In this document: positions 23,390 through 31,796 of the stretch, in pieces
Position numbering within the stretch: the first letter of the stretch is position 1
Layout of the letters: every line of letters begins with the position of its first letter
NCBI GenBank assembly: GCA_023485685.1
Contig: JAMCZK010000044.1
Span: 1 to 44,650, forward strand
Direction of reading: 5' to 3'
DNA from: Chloroflexota bacterium
GTDB lineage: Bacteria; Chloroflexota; Anaerolineae; Anaerolineales; UBA11579
Length of the DNA: 44,650 nt
Notes under the pieces: generated by a model
What the model saw: only the letters and a program-made list of their open reading frames with translations
Database searches by the model: none
Told to the model about the DNA's origin: nothing
Program-made: the position numbers and the translations under genes

Positions 23390-25687
23390 TTGATTTCAAT
23401 CGTTCTGTTATTAATTTTTGTTTTTATCGCCAGCAAACTTGCGCCGCGCGAAAAAGCGGAACATGCCAAAGTGCATGGTGCGGGTCAAATCGGGTTGTTG
23501 GCTGCTCTAGCTCTATTTGGCGTGGACTATTTCACCTCGTATTACTACGCCACCGGCGAAATGATGAGCGCCCTGCACCCTTATGGGCTGGAGCACAATG
23601 CTTACATTGCAGTTGGCATCATAGCGTTTGCCAACTTTGTGTTTGGCGCGCTGTACATGTATTCGCTCGGACCTTTCAACGAGGGAGGTGGTTCCTATAC
23701 CGCCTCTATGCGGTATTTATTCCCCACTCTCAGTCTGATCGTCGCAGTAACACTTATTCAGGACTATGTGCTCACCATCGTTGTTTCAGCTTTGTCGGGC
23801 GGGGACCAATTACTCTCGGCCTTGAATGCGTACGATGCCAGCTGGGTTTGGCACTTCATCATCGGCGCGGCGCTAGCGGCGGTGACCTGGTACATAACGA
23901 TTCGCGGCCGGGGTGAATCGGCGCGAGTCGTGTTCACTCTCATTGGCACTTTTGTGCTGCTCACCATCACTATGGGCGTTGGCCTTTTCTTCGCATCCGC
24001 CAGCGGGGTACCGCCTGTGCCCGCAGAGGCCACGCGACACGTTGCCTCGCTTGGCGAGGCCATGTTGCACATGTTAACGGCATCGATGAAGGGCATGGTA
24101 GCTCTCACAGGTTTAGAGGCAGTTTCCAACGGTGTGCAGTTCATCATCGATGAAGACTTCAGCCTGATAAAATGGGGAAAGAAACGCCTGCCAAGACTCA
24201 AGGGTTTGTGGAATTTTTACAGCGGGAAGTCAGGTATCGCAAGAGTGGTGCAAACATCATTCCTCTTTTATGGAGGAGTCACCACTCTATTTCTGACCGC
24301 ATTCTCTTTGAGGTTCAACGTGTTCGACGGAACTCTTGGGCGAACGTTAGTGGGCAACCTGGCGTTTATTGGCTTTGGCCAGTTGGATGGAGGGGTCATC
24401 CTATTTTGGGCCTACCAAATTTTAGCGGTGCTGATGTTAGCAGCCGCGTCCATGACCGCATTTCAGGATGCGCAGGCGACCGAATGGCGCGATGTCGCAA
24501 TCGGTGAAATTCCCGAGGCAATTGTGTATCGGGATCCACGAGGAACATTCACGCGGTCCGTCACCATTACGTTTGGGATTGCTGTTTTGATCATGTTCCT
24601 GGTGCGCGGGCAAACCACGGTCGCCATCCCATTCTATGGAGTGGGTGTATTTATGCCCATCATGGTGATGGGGCTGGCGGTGCGCCGCCATATCCTGGAA
24701 CACGCCAAGGGACGGGCGCGCACCATTGGCGCGGCAGGTGCTGGCTTTGCCGCAGGTTTGGCAATCGTTGTATTCCTTGGACAGCTTATTGGAAAGTGGC
24801 ATGAAGGAGGGTGGATCGCCCTGGTTTCCTTCACCATTTTGGCCGTCATTGCCCACCTGATGCTGCTCTCCCCAGTGGGACATCGCGAGGCGAAGCAAGT
24901 CGCGCGCATTGTTCGCGAAAAGGCGCGTGTAGAAGGGGGCATGGCTTCCATCGTTGAATGGCAGGCCTTCAAGATGCAAGAATATCGTTACAAATTACTG
25001 ATCGCTATTTTCAGCATCATGGAATTCTTTGGAATTCGCCAGCTTACGCGCCGCCATTTGGCGGTTGCCATTCCGGGCGCCGGTGGATACTCAGTACCTC
25101 AATTGCTCTTTCTATCACGCGCCGGCGAAATAAATGGCGTCAAAGTTACGCCGCGGCGCGGCAAGGCAGGAAATATGAAAGCTGAACCGACAGAAACGAA
25201 ACTCGAGCATTATCAGCTACCCCCTCGCTATGTACGACACCGGATTTTGGTGCCGGTCAACGGAGTGCATCAGGGCACCCTGACCTCATTGCGCTATGCC
25301 CATTCGCTCTCCAATGATGTAACTGCTGTGCATGTCTCGGATACTCCGGAGGAGACGGAGAAGCTAAAGAGGGATTGGGCGCAATGGGGTGACGGTGTGC
25401 GCCTGGTGGTGCTGGATTCCCCACACAACATGGTGTTGGAGCCGTTGATCCACTATATCCAAAAGATCATGGATGCCAAGCAGCAGAATGAAATCATCAC
25501 TGTCGTGGTGCCGCAACTGATCCGCCCACGCTGGTGGTCCAACCTGACGCGCACTCAGTTGGCTGCGCTGTTGCGAATGGCGCTGCCCTTCGAAACAGGC
25601 ATAGTCATTACTGACGTGCCTTATTCGCTGGAAACTGAAGAACCACCGAAATTATCTTCTAACGATTTAGAAAAGGAAAAGAAATGA
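23390..25687 (+). CDS. KimA-like (KUP/APC superfamily) potassium transporter
   Basis: The 765-residue protein starts at TTG behind GGGAGA. It has about 12 membrane helices of the APC fold with the motif YSLGPFNEGGGSYTASMRYL and LIQDYVLTIVVSALSGGDQL, a pattern that matches KimA (YdaO) high-affinity potassium importers. The C-terminal 200 residues form a soluble Usp-like alpha/beta domain (RHRILVPVNGVHQGTLTSLRYAHSLSNDVTAVHVSD). The neighbours are a KdpDE-like pair and two TrkA/RCK proteins, which supports potassium uptake over amino-acid transport. It overlaps the first trkA-like gene by 4 bp. Confidence 0.85.
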   Translation: MISIVLLLIFVFIASKLAPREKAEHAKVHGAGQIGLLAALALFGVDYFTSYYYATGEMMSALHPYGLEHNAYIAVGIIAFANFVFGALYMYSLGPFNEGGGSYTASMRYLFPTLSLIVAVTLIQDYVLTIVVSALSGGDQLLSALNAYDASWVWHFIIGAALAAVTWYITIRGRGESARVVFTLIGTFVLLTITMGVGLFFASASGVPPVPAEATRHVASLGEAMLHMLTASMKGMVALTGLEAVSNGVQFIIDEDFSLIKWGKKRLPRLKGLWNFYSGKSGIARVVQTSFLFYGGVTTLFLTAFSLRFNVFDGTLGRTLVGNLAFIGFGQLDGGVILFWAYQILAVLMLAAASMTAFQDAQATEWRDVAIGEIPEAIVYRDPRGTFTRSVTITFGIAVLIMFLVRGQTTVAIPFYGVGVFMPIMVMGLAVRRHILEHAKGRARTIGAAGAGFAAGLAIVVFLGQLIGKWHEGGWIALVSFTILAVIAHLMLLSPVGHREAKQVARIVREKARVEGGMASIVEWQAFKMQEYRYKLLIAIFSIMEFFGIRQLTRRHLAVAIPGAGGYSVPQLLFLSRAGEINGVKVTPRRGKAGNMKAEPTETKLEHYQLPPRYVRHRILVPVNGVHQGTLTSLRYAHSLSNDVTAVHVSDTPEETEKLKRDWAQWGDGVRLVVLDSPHNMVLEPLIHYIQKIMDAKQQNEIITVVVPQLIRPRWWSNLTRTQLAALLRMALPFETGIVITDVPYSLETEEPPKLSSNDLEKEKK

Positions 25688-26346
25688 ACGTAATTGTTGT
25701 AGGTTGCGGCCGCGTGGGCGTGGAACTCGCTCACACGCTGCATAAAGAACACATAGTCACGGTCATCGACAAGAACGCCGGAGCCTTCGACCAGCTCGGT
25801 CTGGATTTCCTGGGTCGAACGGTGCAAGGGGAAGCGCTGGACCGCAAAGCGTTGCAGCGCGCAGGCGTTGAGACAGCCGGCGCGCTGGCTGCAGTGACTT
25901 CCTCGGACAACGTGAATGCCATCGTGGCGCGCATCGCTCGAGATGTCTTCAACGTAGAACGAGTGGTAGCGCGCGTCTATAAGCCAAGCCGCGCTCCGAT
26001 CTACGAAAGGCTGGATTTGCAAACTGTGTCCTCGTCTTCCTGGGCGGCTCAACGCATCAAACAAATGATGACGCATCCAGGATTGACCAGCTTGAGCATT
26101 ACTGCCGAAGGCGAAGTGCAAATTTATGAAATGAAAGTCCCTGAAAAATGGGTGGGGCATCCGCTTTCGAAATTCCTTCCCGAAGGAAAAACCAACCCCG
26201 CCATCATTTTGCGCAATGGGAAAAGTATTTTGCCGACGTCAGCAACTATTTTCGTGGCCGGAGATGTAATGCAATTAAGCGCAACCATGGATGGCGCCAA
26301 CGCGCTGCGCGCCATTATACATGCCGACGGGAAAGAGAAGGAGTAA
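25684..26346 (+). CDS. TrkA/RCK potassium-uptake regulatory protein 1
   Basis: The 220-residue protein has an RCK_N Rossmann domain (MNVIVVGCGRVGVELAHTL, acidic VIDKN) for NAD(H)/ATP and an RCK_C domain (residues about 135-215). TrkA proteins gate potassium transporters in response to nucleotides. It overlaps the KimA-like gene (ATGA) and is followed 2 bp later by a second RCK gene. The two may form a hetero-ring on the transporter. Confidence 0.92.
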   Translation: MNVIVVGCGRVGVELAHTLHKEHIVTVIDKNAGAFDQLGLDFLGRTVQGEALDRKALQRAGVETAGALAAVTSSDNVNAIVARIARDVFNVERVVARVYKPSRAPIYERLDLQTVSSSSWAAQRIKQMMTHPGLTSLSITAEGEVQIYEMKVPEKWVGHPLSKFLPEGKTNPAIILRNGKSILPTSATIFVAGDVMQLSATMDGANALRAIIHADGKEKE

Positions 26347-26348
26347 AC

Positions 26349-27032
26349 ATGTACGTACTCATTGTTGGTGGCGGGCGCACCGGTTCCCATTTAGCTTCGT
26401 TGTTGCTGACAGGCGGTTATGAAGTCCGTGTAGTCGAAAAACGTCACGAGGTATTGCAGAACCTGCATCAAGAACTGCCCACGGAAGTTATTTACGAAGG
26501 TGACGGGACAGATCCTCAGGTACTGGAAGCTGTCGATATAAGACGTGCCCAGGTATTCGCGGCCGTGGATAACGACGACGCCGACAACCTGATGGCGGCC
26601 TTTCTTGCGCGGCGCCAGTTCGGCGTCAAGCGGGTTATTGGCCGCGTCAACAACCCGCGCAACGCCTGGCTCTTCACCGAGGAGTTCGGCGTCGATGTGG
26701 CTTTAAATCAAGCCGACATTATGGCGAAACTGATCGAGGAGCAGATGTCTCTTGGCGACATGATGACGATGTTGAAACTGCGTAAAGGGGAGTTCTCCCT
26801 GGTCGAGGAAAAAATCTTCCCCGGGGCCTTCGCGGTAGGCAGGTCAATCAAAGACCTGCCCCTGCCTTCGAACTCGATGATTTGCGGCATCATTCGTCAT
26901 GGCGAGACTGTGCTTCCACGCGGAGATGCCGTCTTGCAGGAAGGCGATGAGATATTAGCTTTAGTGGACGATGACTCCCGGACAGTCGTTGCGGAATTGC
27001 TTGGCCGGCCCGAGGAAGCTGAACAGCATTAA
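26349..27032 (+). CDS. TrkA/RCK potassium-uptake regulatory protein 2
   Basis: The track ORF starts at 26148 inside the previous gene; the true start is the ATG at 26349, giving MYVLIVGGGRTGSHLASLLL, a GxGxxG nucleotide-binding motif at the N-terminus. The 227-residue protein has RCK_N and RCK_C halves (the latter from about FSLVEEKIFPGAFAVGRSIKDL). It is the last gene of the potassium operon. Sequence identity to the first copy is low, so the two probably have different roles. Confidence 0.92.
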   Translation: MYVLIVGGGRTGSHLASLLLTGGYEVRVVEKRHEVLQNLHQELPTEVIYEGDGTDPQVLEAVDIRRAQVFAAVDNDDADNLMAAFLARRQFGVKRVIGRVNNPRNAWLFTEEFGVDVALNQADIMAKLIEEQMSLGDMMTMLKLRKGEFSLVEEKIFPGAFAVGRSIKDLPLPSNSMICGIIRHGETVLPRGDAVLQEGDEILALVDDDSRTVVAELLGRPEEAEQH

Positions 27033-27112
27033 TCGCATTCCTTATCTTTTCTCGGTTAAGGTGATGGAGCAGTTGGCGCGGGCGTGCCAGCCGGTGAAGT
27101 CGGCACGGGGTT

Positions 27113-27540
27113 TCAGGTTGGGGGCGAGGTGGGTGGCGGAGAAGTTGGCTGGGGTTGCGGCGTACTTGTTGACGGTGGCGTCTGAGTGGGTACTGGATCG
27201 TCGCGTTCTTCAATAGGCACGGGTTCCAGGCCAACGACGTGTTTGATAGGAATCTGGGGAGGCTGCAAGTCGACATAGGCAACTTCGTTGGGCTTCGGTT
27301 GGGGAAATTGCAATGCCACTCAGAAGACCAGGCCCATAATGACTGCCAATCCCCAAGCCCAGCGCACGGCGCGACGTTCCGCTACAGCACCGCCACGGTC
27401 GGTTTGTCCATGACGTAAAGGTTTCCGGCGCGTCTTGAGGCTGAGGAAACTGAAATAGGGGGCGAGAGATGACGGCTAGAAGTCCAAATGCGATGAAGCC
27501 AATCCCGATAATGGTCTCCCAATAACTGGCGCGCAACGTG
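27113..27540 (-). pseudogene. Decayed gene for a Pro-rich membrane protein
   Basis: On the minus strand, fragments in different frames look like parts of one coding region: RASYWETIIGIGFIAFGLLAVISRP (membrane segment), AERRAVRWAWGLAVIMGLVF followed by an in-frame TGA, then VALQFPQPKPNEVAYVDLQPPQIPIKHVVGLEPVP and a Pro/Thr-rich end. At least one stop and one frameshift interrupt it. No family was recognised. It is probably a relic rather than a set of small genes. Confidence 0.4.
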
Positions 27541-27551
27541 GACCAAGCCTT

Positions 27552-27632
27552 TTAGCCCGGACTTAGATTTCGATGTGGCGCAGCAACCACAAGAATCGCC
27601 ACATGTGTAATAAGAGAAAAACCGCGGGCTAA
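27552..27632. repeat. Nested inverted repeat
   Basis: An outer pair TTAGCCCG/CGGGCTAA (27552-27559, 27625-27632) encloses an inner pair ATGTGGCG/CGCCACAT (27573-27580, 27597-27604). It could be a structured RNA or a small mobile relic. The rest of 27633-27796 shows nothing recognisable. Confidence 0.45.
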
Positions 27633-27796
27633 GGCCTCCTCGGCACGCGTGGTCAGGGCATGCAAGGGGCGCGAGGGCTGGGTGTCGGCAAGCCCGACCA
27701 TGGGTAGAAGGCAGTAGTGCGTACAAAGAGAGCAAGTTGCTTTTGTTATCTTCGGCTTTAAGCCTTAGACTAAAATAAGGTGGTGTAAAGGGGTTT

Positions 27797-27830
27797 GGGG
27801 ATTGCTTCGCCAGCTTCGCGGGCTCGCAAA
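27797..27830. repeat. Dispersed GACGAAGCAATC-type repeat, copy B
   Basis: GGGGATTGCTTCGCC...GGGCTCGCAA is, on the minus strand, a relative of the repeats at 16600 and 30872. Confidence 0.45.
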
Positions 27831-27859
27831 AACATTGGAACTTGAAAGGCGATGAATTC

Positions 27860-28987
27860 GTGGTCACCATTGAGAAAACAGATACCGAATCAAAGAAGGA
27901 TGTGCAGCGCTTTGTAACGCTGCCCTACAGGTTGTATAAAGATTGTCCGCAGTGGGTGCCGCCTTTGCTGATCGACGCGCAAATGTTCCTGAACCGCAAG
28001 AAGCATCCCTTTCATGAACATTCCGACGTGGATTTCTTTGTGGCGGTGCGGGATGGAAAGGTAATGGGACGCATCGCGTCGATAGAGAACAAGCCTTACA
28101 ACCGTTATCACAACAAAAAGACGGCCAACTTCTATTTATTCGATACGGTCGAAGACCAGTCAGTGGCCAATGGTTTGTTCGAGCGCGTTTTTGAGTGGGC
28201 GCGCTCCCGCGGCCTGACCCAGGTCGTAGGGCCCAAAGGGTTCGGCCCACTGGATGGCTACGGGATCCAGGTGGAAGGGTTCGAACACCGCCAGGTGATG
28301 ACGATGATGAACTACAACTATGCCTATTACCCGCGTTTGGTAGAAGCGTTGGGATTTCGCAAAGAAGTGGATTTTGTTTCCTGCTATGCAAACCGCGAGA
28401 CTTTTCGTTTTCCGCCGCGAGTACACAGCATTGCTGAACGCGTGCAGAAACGCGGCACCTTAAAAGTAAAGCGATTCAAGAATAAAAAGGAGTTGGTGAG
28501 CTGGAGCGCTCGCATCGGGAAGGCTTACAACGACGCGTTTGTCAATAACTGGGAATATTATCCTCTGACAAAGCGCGAAATTGATTTCGTTGTGCAGAAT
28601 ATTATGGTAGTTGCTGATCCCCGTCTCATCAAGGTCATCTTGCACGACGAGGACATTGTTGGGTTCTTATTCGCGTTCCCGGATCTCTCGGCGGCGATGC
28701 AGCGCGCCCGCGGCCACCTGTTTCCCTTCGGGCTGCTGGACCTGATGTTGGAGCTGCGACGCACGAAGTGGGTGGCGGTCAACGGGGTCGGCGTTCTACC
28801 GGAATTCCAAGGGCGCGGCGGGAACGCGCTGATGTACTCCGAGATGGAGAAGACGCTGCGCGACTACCAATTCCAAGAAGGGGATCTGACCCAGGTAGCC
28901 GAATCCGCGTGGGAGATGCGCAGGGATCTGGAAAATCTGGGGGGAAAGCCCTATAAGAATCATCGCGTGTTCGTCAAAGACCTTTAG
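27860..28987 (+). CDS. GNAT-family N-acetyltransferase-like protein
   Basis: This is about 375 residues from GTG at 27860; a TTG at 27842 is the alternative and neither has a strong ribosome-binding site. The N-terminal part (VTLPYRLYKDCPQWVPPLLIDAQMFLNRKKHPFHEHSDVDFFVAVRDGKVMGRIASIEN) and the C-terminal acetyl-CoA-binding-like GVLPEFQGRGGNALMYSEMEKTLRDY mark a large two-domain GNAT family often labelled only as N-acetyltransferase. The substrate is unknown. The metallophosphoesterase gene begins 3 bp after its stop. Confidence 0.85.
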   Translation: MVTIEKTDTESKKDVQRFVTLPYRLYKDCPQWVPPLLIDAQMFLNRKKHPFHEHSDVDFFVAVRDGKVMGRIASIENKPYNRYHNKKTANFYLFDTVEDQSVANGLFERVFEWARSRGLTQVVGPKGFGPLDGYGIQVEGFEHRQVMTMMNYNYAYYPRLVEALGFRKEVDFVSCYANRETFRFPPRVHSIAERVQKRGTLKVKRFKNKKELVSWSARIGKAYNDAFVNNWEYYPLTKREIDFVVQNIMVVADPRLIKVILHDEDIVGFLFAFPDLSAAMQRARGHLFPFGLLDLMLELRRTKWVAVNGVGVLPEFQGRGGNALMYSEMEKTLRDYQFQEGDLTQVAESAWEMRRDLENLGGKPYKNHRVFVKDL

Positions 28988-28990
28988 GTT

Positions 28991-29785
28991 ATGTCTTTTT
29001 CATTCGTCCACATCAGCGATCATCATTTGCTTCACAGCGCGGATGAATTGTTGCTGGGATTTTCGCCCGGCCATGCATTCCGCAAAGTGCTGCGATTCAT
29101 CAGTGAGCATCTAGCCAGGGAGATCGACTTCATCGTTTCGGGCGGAGATCTGGTGGAGATTCCGGACCTTGTTTCTTACGAAACCGCCAAGCGCTTGATG
29201 GATTTACGCCCGGGATCGCTGGCACCGGGTCCAGGATTCGTGCGTGCGGAAGGCCTAAATGGGCTCCCTATTTATTTCCTACCGGGAAACCACGATGACC
29301 GCAAGAATTTCTATCGCTCGTTATACGTTGAGCAAACCATGTTGGGATTGATGAATGCCTACTTTGAACATGATGGCATTCGTTTCCTGTGCCTGGACCT
29401 CGGAACCGAAATCAAAGGCGTTTTGAGTGAAGAAACGTTTGGTTTCCTAAAGGCTTGCCTTACCGACCAACCGGCCATCATTCTGTCGCACCAACCAGTT
29501 GTCAGGATAGGGGCAAAGTGGCTGGATAAATATCTCGCTAAAAGGTTGGGCCGTTTTTGGAAAATTCTGGCCCAGAAAAAAGTACTTGGAATCCTTTCGG
29601 GCCACGTACATATTAGCTATGACCAAGTGGTGAATGGCATTCAAGTGATGGGAACGAGGTCAACGGCTTTCCCCTTTGCCCCATTGGGCGAGAAGGTGAT
29701 CTGCCTGTGGCCACCTCACATAAGGGTGATCCATATCAAAAAGGGTGTATTGAGTAGCCGGCTGATTGAAGTTCCCCTGGATTAA
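28991..29785 (+). CDS. Metallophosphoesterase, CpdA-like
   Basis: The 264-residue protein has the calcineurin-like motif series: DHH (HISDHHLL), GGDLVE, GNHDD, LSHQP and GHVH, which bind two metal ions. It resembles class III cyclic nucleotide phosphodiesterases, although DHH replaces the usual DxH/Q spacing. The substrate could be a cyclic nucleotide or another phosphodiester. Its stop lies only 5 bp before the first of two perfect DnaA boxes. Confidence 0.88.
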   Translation: MSFSFVHISDHHLLHSADELLLGFSPGHAFRKVLRFISEHLAREIDFIVSGGDLVEIPDLVSYETAKRLMDLRPGSLAPGPGFVRAEGLNGLPIYFLPGNHDDRKNFYRSLYVEQTMLGLMNAYFEHDGIRFLCLDLGTEIKGVLSEETFGFLKACLTDQPAIILSHQPVVRIGAKWLDKYLAKRLGRFWKILAQKKVLGILSGHVHISYDQVVNGIQVMGTRSTAFPFAPLGEKVICLWPPHIRVIHIKKGVLSSRLIEVPLD

Positions 29786-30174
29786 TCCCCTGTGGATAAC
29801 TACGGGCCGGCTGTGGATAACCGGGTTTGCATGGGGAAAGCTATCTCATAATCCATTAATTATCCGCTGGGACGGGTGCGCCCCTTTGGGGAAAAATAGT
29901 GGCTCTTTTATAGAAAGAAGAGGCAAACCTCCCCCCAGCCTTTTTGTGCAGTTGTCCCCTTTTTCTCTACAATATAGGGTTGAAAAGAAGCGTCTCGAGA
30001 ATCGCTATATTTGGGGATTAACCTTGATAGGTAGCCATATATATGCCCTTCTTTTGTAGAAAAGGACGTATACGACAAATCCACAAGGACTACTATTACG
30101 ACTAGGGTCTAGTTAACAAAGCAAATAGGTGTAGAGTATAAAGAGTTTCTTATTACAGAATTTTGGAGGTTAGG
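29786..30174. other. oriC: Candidate replication origin (oriC)
   Basis: This 389-bp gene-free region begins with two perfect DnaA boxes in the same orientation, TGTGGATAA at 29791-29799 and 29812-29820. Weaker boxes are TTATCCGCT (29860-29868) and AAATCCACA (30077-30085). The last is followed, after AGGA, by CTA-CTA-TTA-CGA-CTA (30090-30104), which on the other strand reads as DnaA-trio triplets 3'-GAT-GAT-AAT-GCT-GAT. AT-rich sequence follows up to 30164. dnaN and two parS sites are in the same window. The track ORF 29766-30059 is rejected. This is a prediction only. Confidence 0.68.
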
Positions 30175-30858
30175 ATGTCTTTTACCTTTACCTGGTACGG
30201 ACATGGCACTCAAGGGTATCTCATCGGTAAAAACAAGTTAGTCGTTGATCCATTCTTCACAGGCAACCCGGCTGCGTCCAGCAGCGTCGACGTTATTGAG
30301 GCCGATTTTATTCTGGTGAGTCACGGGCACGGGGACCACGTCGGAGACCTGGAGAAGCTGGCCAAAGCTACCGGCGCCCTGGTGATCTCCAACGACGAGA
30401 TCGCGCGGTGGAGTGAAGGTAAGGGTCTCAAAGCACACGGGCAGCATATAGGCGGCGGTTATCAATATCCGTTTGGGTATTTAAAGCTAACTCAAGCAGT
30501 GCATGGTTCCGAACTGCCGGACGGGTCCAATGGCGGCAACCCGGCAGGCTTCCTGATCACCACGCCGGAAGGACAGAAGATTTACGCAGCCTGTGACACC
30601 GGTCTATTTGGGGACATGAAGCTGATTGGAGAAGAAGGAATCGATTTGGCGGTGCTGCCCATTGGGGACAACTATACGATGGGGCCCGACGACGCGCTAA
30701 GGGCCGTGAAGCTCATCCAGCCCAAGCATGTGGTGCCGGTGCATTACAGCACCTGGGATTTGATCCAGCAGGACGCCAATGCTTGGGCGCAACGCGTAGA
30801 AGCGGAAACCAAAGCCAAAGCGCATGTGCTCAAGCCCGGGGAAAGTCTGAGTTTGTAA
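30175..30858 (+). CDS. UPF0173 metal-dependent hydrolase
   Basis: The 227-residue protein starts at ATG with GGAGG 5 bases upstream, four codons after the track start. It belongs to the metallo-beta-lactamase superfamily, UPF0173 type: N-terminal FTWYGHGTQGYLI, DPFFTGNP, the metal motif SHGHGDHVGD, CDTGLFGDMKLIG and VPVHYSTWDLI. The physiological substrate of this family is unknown. It lies just downstream of the candidate origin. Confidence 0.92.
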   Translation: MSFTFTWYGHGTQGYLIGKNKLVVDPFFTGNPAASSSVDVIEADFILVSHGHGDHVGDLEKLAKATGALVISNDEIARWSEGKGLKAHGQHIGGGYQYPFGYLKLTQAVHGSELPDGSNGGNPAGFLITTPEGQKIYAACDTGLFGDMKLIGEEGIDLAVLPIGDNYTMGPDDALRAVKLIQPKHVVPVHYSTWDLIQQDANAWAQRVEAETKAKAHVLKPGESLSL

Positions 30859-30871
30859 AAACACCACTTAC

Positions 30872-30958
30872 CATTGCGAGGAGGCGTAGCCGACGAAGCA
30901 ATTCTCAAGACGATTTGCAAAGAAGATTGGGGATTGCCACGCCCGTTTCACGGGCGCA
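30872..30958. repeat. Dispersed GACGAAGCAATC repeat, copy C
   Basis: CATTGCGAGGAGGCGTAGCCGACGAAGCAATTCTC continues to a GCCCG-TTTCA-CGGGC hairpin. It is related to 16600-16660 and 27797-27830. Confidence 0.6.
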
Positions 30959-31053
30959 CAATGGTTTAATTTTCTGGATGGGATTGAATCAAGTTCACCA
31001 GGCTTTCATAATAAAATTACACTTTCGCCACTATACTCATAGGGACGTGAATT

Positions 31054-31701
31054 ATGTTCGATAACCTAAAAGGACGACGCGAAGAGGAAGACCGAATCCG
31101 TAAAGAAGGGCGCCTGCCACCCGGCCAGGCGCTGACGCAGAAATTCCCCGTACTCCATTATGGACCAGTGCCACGCTTCGATCCGGGCACCTGGGATATG
31201 CGCGTTTGGGGAGAGGTTGAAGAGGAAATGCGCTGGAGTTGGGATGAATTTAAGAAGCTGCCGCGGCGTTCGCTGAAGATGGATATCCATTGCGTGACGC
31301 GCTGGAGCAAATTCGACACGACCTGGGAAGGCGTCTCGCTGAAGGACTTGGTCGACAAGGGAATCGTCAAATTGAAGAAGAGTGCTAAGTTCCTGCTGCA
31401 GCATGCCGAATACGGTTTCACCGTGAACGTGCCCATCGAGGTTGCGCTGGCCGACAACTTTTTGCTGGCAGACACATTCGAAGGGCAACCGCTGACTCCG
31501 GACCACGGTTACCCGCTGCGCGCGATTGTGGGATTCATTCCCGGGCGCGACGAGCTGGAAGCGCCGTATTTTTGGAAGGGCGCCAAGTGGCTGCGCGGAC
31601 TCGAATTCCTTGCCGAGGATCAATTAGGGTTCTGGGAGCAGGCCGGATATCACAACCAGGCTAATGTGTGGAAAGAACAGCGGTTTGCAAGAGGTTGGTA
31701 G
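31054..31701 (+). CDS. Sulfite oxidase-like molybdopterin oxidoreductase
   Basis: The 215-residue protein consists of the sulfite-oxidase molybdopterin-binding domain alone: FPVLHYGPVPRFDPGTWDMRVWGEVE, the Mo-ligating Cys in DIHCVTRWSKFDTTWEGVSLKDL, and the C-terminal HGYPLRAIVGFIPGRDELEAPYFWKGAKWLRGLEF. There is no Tat signal, heme domain or dimerisation domain, so it is a small cytoplasmic relative of MsrP/YedY. The electron partner and substrate are unknown. It appears monocistronic, with TATACT 16 bp upstream of ATG. Confidence 0.9.
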   Translation: MFDNLKGRREEEDRIRKEGRLPPGQALTQKFPVLHYGPVPRFDPGTWDMRVWGEVEEEMRWSWDEFKKLPRRSLKMDIHCVTRWSKFDTTWEGVSLKDLVDKGIVKLKKSAKFLLQHAEYGFTVNVPIEVALADNFLLADTFEGQPLTPDHGYPLRAIVGFIPGRDELEAPYFWKGAKWLRGLEFLAEDQLGFWEQAGYHNQANVWKEQRFARGW

Positions 31702-31706
31702 AAATA

Positions 31707-31741
31707 CAGCTATCAGCTTTTAGCTGTCAGCTTTAAGCTAA
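31707..31741. repeat. Heptad repeat (cagcttt-type), 5 units
   Basis: cagctat-cagcttt-tagctgt-cagcttt-aagctaa has an exact 7-bp period after the sulfite-oxidase-like gene. Confidence 0.6.
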
Positions 31742-31751
31742 AGAAAACAAG

Positions 31752-31777
31752 ACGGCGGAATATAATGCCCCCGCCGT
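31752..31777 (+). promoter_or_regulatory. -10 element inside an inverted repeat, esterase gene
   Basis: ACGGCGG and CCGCCGT are perfect inverted 7-mers flanking a 12-bp centre that contains TATAAT (31761-31766). It may be an operator overlapping the promoter of the esterase gene. Confidence 0.5.
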
Positions 31778-31796
31778 TCATGTTTTTAAAAATGCC

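Noticed and set aside
26566-26575. CGTGGATAA as a DnaA box inside the second trkA gene
   Set aside because: It is a single 8 of 9 match in a coding region with no neighbouring boxes.
29766-30059. 97-aa ORF across the candidate oriC
   Set aside because: It starts inside the preceding gene, has an unusual Trp/Arg-rich composition, and spans DnaA boxes and AT-rich sequence. It looks like a chance open frame.
30163-30174. TTG start for the UPF0173 protein
   Set aside because: The TTG overlaps the ribosome-binding site; the ATG at 30175 has ideal spacing.
30943-30958. GCCCGTTTCACGGGC as a further parS site
   Set aside because: It is a different hairpin; only GTTTCACG resembles parS and the second half does not match GTGAAAC.
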